64,000 nt of DNA. Origin: Ferruginivarius sediminum. Lineage in GTDB: Bacteria > Pseudomonadota > Alphaproteobacteria > Kiloniellales > Rhodovibrionaceae. Position numbers and translations under genes: made by a program. The notes under the pieces were generated by a model. The model did no database searches. It had not been told where the DNA came from and saw nothing but the letters and a program-made list of their open reading frames with translations. Numbering within the stretch: the first letter of the stretch is position 1; every line of letters begins with the position of its first letter. Location: positions 1 through 64,000 of the forward strand of contig NZ_QPMH01000013.1 of NCBI RefSeq assembly GCF_003344765.1, read 5' to 3'. Shown here piece by piece: positions 61,393-64,000 of this stretch.

Positions 61393-61745
61393 TACCCACC
61401 TCTACTGGATTTTGATGCGATCTATCGATCTATGGTTGTTGTTGCCGCAGCTTGCCACGCCTACAGCGGCAAGTCAGCCGCATCGTGCCCCGCAGCGACA
61501 AGCAAAGTGGACCAGCCTTGCGCGGATCGCAATCTCCGGGATCGCGCGAAACAGCAAACATGTATCTGATGTTCGTCAAAGTCGCACTTTGATACAAAAA
61601 AATCAAAATTTTTATGGTTGTGGCATGTGTTTTAGATCCCTACAAAATTTAATATTGAGTAATAAACTCGCGTACTGGTTGCTTCGGTATCGAGGGTTCG
61701 CCGGCGCTGCGCGTCGGTGATTCGAGCTAAGAGGGTGAGAAAAAA
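61393..61745. other. Divergent intergenic region between mtnP and the outer-membrane protein gene
   Basis: No protein gene is seen. The part at 61560-61670 is unusually AT-rich (ACAAAAAAATCAAAATTTTT) and includes a 7-3-7 palindrome. A tandem CGATCTAT repeat lies near 61419-61434, close to the mtnP start. Promoters for both genes must lie here. Confidence 0.5.
61576..61592. promoter_or_regulatory. Palindromic candidate operator
   Basis: TCAAAGTCGCACTTTGA is a perfect 7-base inverted repeat around CGC. It lies about 155 bases before the outer-membrane protein start and about 185 before mtnP on the other strand. Size and symmetry fit a dimeric regulator; the regulator is unknown. Confidence 0.5.
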
Positions 61746-62708
61746 ATGTTTCGATATCTTCTCGCGGCCGTGGCCGTCGTGCCGCTGGCGCTGCCTCTAT
61801 ACGCGCAGGCAAGCTGCGGCTCCGCGTTCTGCACCGTCAACACCGACTGGGACGCGCAGAGCCCGACGGCGGGACCGGGAACCCGGGTCGACCTGCGCTA
61901 CGAGTACATCAAGCAGGATCAGCCCCGTCACCATACCAAGGACGTTGACGTCGGCGAGCTTCCCCGCCACCACGACGAGGTCGAGACCATCAACCACAAT
62001 ATCGTCGCGACCGTGGATCACACCTTCGACGAGAACTGGGGTGCCTCCATTGCCCTACCGTTCGTCAAGCGCGACCACGAGCACATCCACAATCATCACG
62101 GCAGCCAGATTTTCGATAGCTGGGATTTCAGCAAGCTCGGCGACATGCAGGTGCTGGGCCGCTACAAGTTCTCGCTGGAACAAGACGACCCCGCGATCAT
62201 TCCGGGCTTCGGCCTGAATTTCGGTCTGGAACTGCCGACCGGCGAGTTCCACGTGAAGAACGATGACGGCGAGTTGGCCGAACGCAGCTTGCAGCCGGGC
62301 AGCGGCACGGTGGACCTGCTGCTTGGCGCGTTCTACCAGCAGACGCTGCTTGACTGGGATTCCTCCTGGTTCGTGCAGGGCCAGTTCCAGCAGCCGCTGC
62401 ACCAGCGCGAGGATTACGAGCCCGGCTGGGAATTCTCCGTCGACGTCGGCTACCGCTACAACGCGACGGAGGACCTGGGCCTGCTGTTGCAGCTCAACAC
62501 CGCGGTCAAGGGCCGCGATCACGGCGATCAGGCCGAGCCCGAGGACACCGGCAGCGCGCTTGTCGCCATCAGCCCCGGCATCAGCTACTCCATCCTCGAC
62601 GGGGTGCAGGTCTACGGCCTGGTGCAGCAGCCGGTATACGAGTGGGTGCGCGGCGTTCAGTTGACGGCCGACTGGTCGACGGTGGTCGGCGTCACGACCC
62701 GCTTCTGA
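61746..62708 (+). CDS. His-rich outer-membrane beta-barrel-like protein, unknown function
   Basis: The 320-residue protein has a signal peptide (MFRYLLAAVAVVPLALPLYA, cleaved near AQA). The mature N terminus has SCGSAFC. The rest shows alternating strands typical of outer-membrane barrels, with a terminal Phe (TTRF). His-rich loops (RHHTKD, PRHHDEV, DHEHIHNHHG) lie in the first half and could bind metal. The SCGSAFC stretch is not a lipobox. I recall similar exported proteins without assigned function. It is followed 179 bases later by the ArsR gene. Confidence 0.7.
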   Translation: MFRYLLAAVAVVPLALPLYAQASCGSAFCTVNTDWDAQSPTAGPGTRVDLRYEYIKQDQPRHHTKDVDVGELPRHHDEVETINHNIVATVDHTFDENWGASIALPFVKRDHEHIHNHHGSQIFDSWDFSKLGDMQVLGRYKFSLEQDDPAIIPGFGLNFGLELPTGEFHVKNDDGELAERSLQPGSGTVDLLLGAFYQQTLLDWDSSWFVQGQFQQPLHQREDYEPGWEFSVDVGYRYNATEDLGLLLQLNTAVKGRDHGDQAEPEDTGSALVAISPGISYSILDGVQVYGLVQQPVYEWVRGVQLTADWSTVVGVTTRF

Positions 62709-62851
62709 GCCCTATCCCGTTGGACTGCTCGACGCCCTTGGAGCCGCCGCTGCCGGCGCGCGGCTTCGGGGGCGTTCGCCGCTCCGGTCCAGTGGTCTGT
62801 CCAATTCCAGTTCAAACTGCTCTTTAATCCGGTTCCACCTCCGGTTATAGT

Positions 62852-62863
62852 GAATTAAAATTC
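62852..62863. promoter_or_regulatory. Candidate ArsR operator upstream of the regulator gene
   Basis: GAATTAAAATTC is a 5-base inverted repeat (GAATT/AATTC) about 25 bases before the regulator start, in an AT-rich spot. ArsR/BigR-type proteins often bind ATTC/GAAT-type palindromes over their own promoter. Confidence 0.4.
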
Positions 62864-62887
62864 CGTGTCATCGGGTGGTTGGGGGCA

Positions 62888-63250
62888 ATGCACATCACGT
62901 CTGAAGAGATCGAGGTCCTGGAAGGGACTGCCGACAAGGCCTGTCGTCTGCTCAAGGCGCTGTCGAACAGGGATCGCCTGCTCATTCTTTGTTATCTGGC
63001 GCACCACGAACGCAACGTCAGCGACCTTGAGGGGCTGCTGCAACTTCGTCAGCCGACGCTCTCGCAGCAGCTCGCTCGGTTGCGCAGCGAGGAACTGGTG
63101 AAAACGCGGCGCGAGGGTAAGGCGATCTATTACAGCCTGATCAGCGACGAGGTCCGGCAGGTGATCCGTCTGCTCTATGGCCTCTACTGCTGTTCCTCGC
63201 AGACCGTGTCGGAGATGCCGCCCGCGCGGCTGGCCGCGGCCGGATCCTGA
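62888..63250 (+). CDS. ArsR-family regulator with BigR/SqrR-type persulfide-sensing cysteines
   Basis: The 120-residue winged-helix repressor has a recognition helix in LQLRQPTLSQQLARLRSEELV and a wing in TRREGKAIYYSL. It has Cys35 (LLILCYL) and Cys101 (LYGLYC), 66 residues apart, the same spacing as the redox pair of SqrR (41/107) and BigR (42/108). There they form a tetrasulfide link on exposure to reactive sulfur and release DNA. The CxC of metal-sensing ArsR in helix 3 is absent (ERNVSDL). The ATG at 62888 is used; a TTG at 62879 is possible. Confidence 0.9.
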   Translation: MHITSEEIEVLEGTADKACRLLKALSNRDRLLILCYLAHHERNVSDLEGLLQLRQPTLSQQLARLRSEELVKTRREGKAIYYSLISDEVRQVIRLLYGLYCCSSQTVSEMPPARLAAAGS

Positions 63251-63304
63251 CGGCGGACCGCAGGGCGAACTTCATCGGCTGGCGTCTCGACGGCAGTGAC
63301 CTGA

Positions 63305-63333
63305 CGCCCCTGCCGCCTTCGGGCGGCGGGGCG
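63305..63333 (+). terminator. UUCG stem-loop after the ArsR gene
   Basis: A 12-pair stem, CGCCCCTGCCGCC/GGCGGCGGGGCG, with one bulged T and a TTCG tetraloop, lies 55 bases after the stop. A long T-run is missing; it is likely a terminator or mRNA-stabilising structure. Confidence 0.55.
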
Positions 63334-63735
63334 TTCGGCTTGTGGTAAGAAACCCTTGGCACGGCCGACGCCATCGTGAACTCACGAAATATTGAGGTTC
63401 ACGAAACGGGCGGCGCTGCCTTTTCCGTTGCGGGGCCGCTCCTGCAAACACCAGGGCCGCTCCTTCGGCCAAATTAAAAAACGATAAAATTACAAGTACA
63501 AAGCCGATTACCTGCCCGTACGGATTCCGGCGATTACCGAATATCACCGTTGGGACTGAGAAATCGGCGTACACCGAAAGAGTCATCTACGTCGTCTATG
63601 ACTTATCGTATCTTGTGGAACGCAAAGGATATTGGTGCGTTACGACAGAATAGGCAGGAACGAATGGGGTCGGCAAACAAGCTGACTATGCCGAAGCAAC
63701 CGGCCGATCGCCTTGCCGGGGCATGAGAGGGTAGG
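63334..63735. other. Intergenic region before the receiver-like gene
   Basis: No gene is supported. It is AT-rich near 63470-63500 and holds two inverted repeats: AGTCAT/ATGACT (63581-63586 and 63598-63603) and AACGCA/TGCGTT (63619-63624 and 63636-63641). These may be regulator sites for the gene at 63736. Confidence 0.45.
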
Positions 63736-64000
63736 ATGCGCAAGGTGATAGCCTACCGCAACACCGCACAACCGGACGGTGGAAGCCCGCGGCATAGAAC
63801 CTCCCCGGCGGAACGGGCAAAACCGAACGGATCGGAAGGCAAGGGCCGGATCGAGGTGCTGCTCGTCTCCCAATCGCACGAGGAGGCTCAGCGCCTGACG
63901 CGCGCCATCGAAAGCGACGGTTCCTGCGAGATCGTCGGCCGCCCGGAGTTGCATACGCTTGCCTACGCGGCGCGCGTACGCGGCGACGTCGTGGTCGTCG
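63736..64000 (+). CDS. Receiver-like/response-regulator protein, N-terminal part (cut by window end)
   Basis: The open frame from the ATG at 63736 (after GAGAGGGTAGG) runs to the window end. After about 37 polar, basic residues comes RIEVLLVSQSHEEAQRLTRAI, then EIVGRPELHTLAYAARV and GDVVVV. This looks like the first strands and helix of a receiver or receiver-like fold, as in NarL/LuxR-type regulators. The usual acidic pair after strand 1 is missing (SQSHEE), so it may be an atypical receiver. The rest of the gene is outside the window. Confidence 0.5.
   Translation, partial: MRKVIAYRNTAQPDGGSPRHRTSPAERAKPNGSEGKGRIEVLLVSQSHEEAQRLTRAIESDGSCEIVGRPELHTLAYAARVRGDVVVV

Noticed and set aside
61393..61460. 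Possible SAM-type riboswitch before mtnP
   Set aside because: The leader is short and shows no SAM-I, SAM-II or SAH core sequence.
61746..61840. Lipoprotein signal in the barrel-like protein
   Set aside because: The residues before the Cys (Gln-Ala-Ser) do not fit a lipobox; a normal signal peptidase site lies one residue earlier.
63350..63380. A sigma-54-like TGGCAC element
   Set aside because: The matching TTGC half at the right distance is missing.

Overview
The window is high-GC, gene-dense DNA, most probably from an alphaproteobacterium of the Rhodospirillales/Rhodovibrionales type. This rests on the division and cell-wall (dcw) cluster layout with rnpB just upstream, an FtsZ with a long C-terminal linker, lpxC after ftsZ, an Irr-like operator at dps, and an MTA-to-DHAP gene set like that of Rhodospirillum. 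The species cannot be fixed from sequence alone.

Layout. (1) 1-3.8 kb: the end of an IS110 transposase, a pair of palindromic repeats, then a gamma-glutamyltransferase-like enzyme, a glutathionyl-hydroquinone reductase and a methyltransferase. (2) 3.9-9.0 kb, all minus strand: a response regulator/histidine kinase pair, then a candidate envelope thiol/metal operon encoding a 15-cysteine Asn-Pro-Cys repeat protein, two secreted Cys proteins of unknown function, a Sco-type copper/thiol protein and the MsrP sulfoxide reductase. (3) 9.1-25.5 kb: dps, a VOC protein, an EF-G-like GTPase, panE, aspartate aminotransferase, a sodium:alanine symporter, a fused 5-oxoprolinase, a frameshifted GNAT gene, a TerB-J-domain protein, an ABC-F ATPase, an EamA exporter and an N-acetylmuramoyl amidase.

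(4) 25.56-46.6 kb: RNase P RNA, then a complete dcw cluster in the order mraZ-rsmH-ftsL-ftsI-murE-murF-mraY-murD-ftsW-murG-murC-murB-ddl-ftsQ-ftsA-ftsZ, followed by lpxC. Most junctions overlap (ATGA). Four CCCAT boxes at exact 10-bp steps overlap the mraZ promoter and look like the MraZ operator. (5) 46.6-51.9 kb, minus strand: an amidoligase paired with a class-I glutamine-amidotransferase-like hydrolase, and a four-gene osmoprotectant ABC transporter. This block separates lpxC from bamD-recN-ligA (52.1-56.9 kb), which is inverted relative to the usual lpxC-bamD-recN-ligA order.

(6) 57-61.4 kb: a class II aldolase gene, and on the other strand a tight operon mtnP-mtnA-class II aldolase-VOC protein, predicted to salvage 5'-methylthioadenosine to DHAP. 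(7) 61.4-64 kb: a His-rich outer-membrane-like protein, an ArsR regulator with the two cysteines of BigR/SqrR persulfide sensors, and the start of a receiver-like protein cut by the window end.

The best candidates for undescribed biology are the two-component/NPC-repeat/Sco/MsrP cluster, the amidoligase-hydrolase pair, the extra VOC gene in the MTA operon, and the BigR-like regulator beside the His-rich outer-membrane protein.
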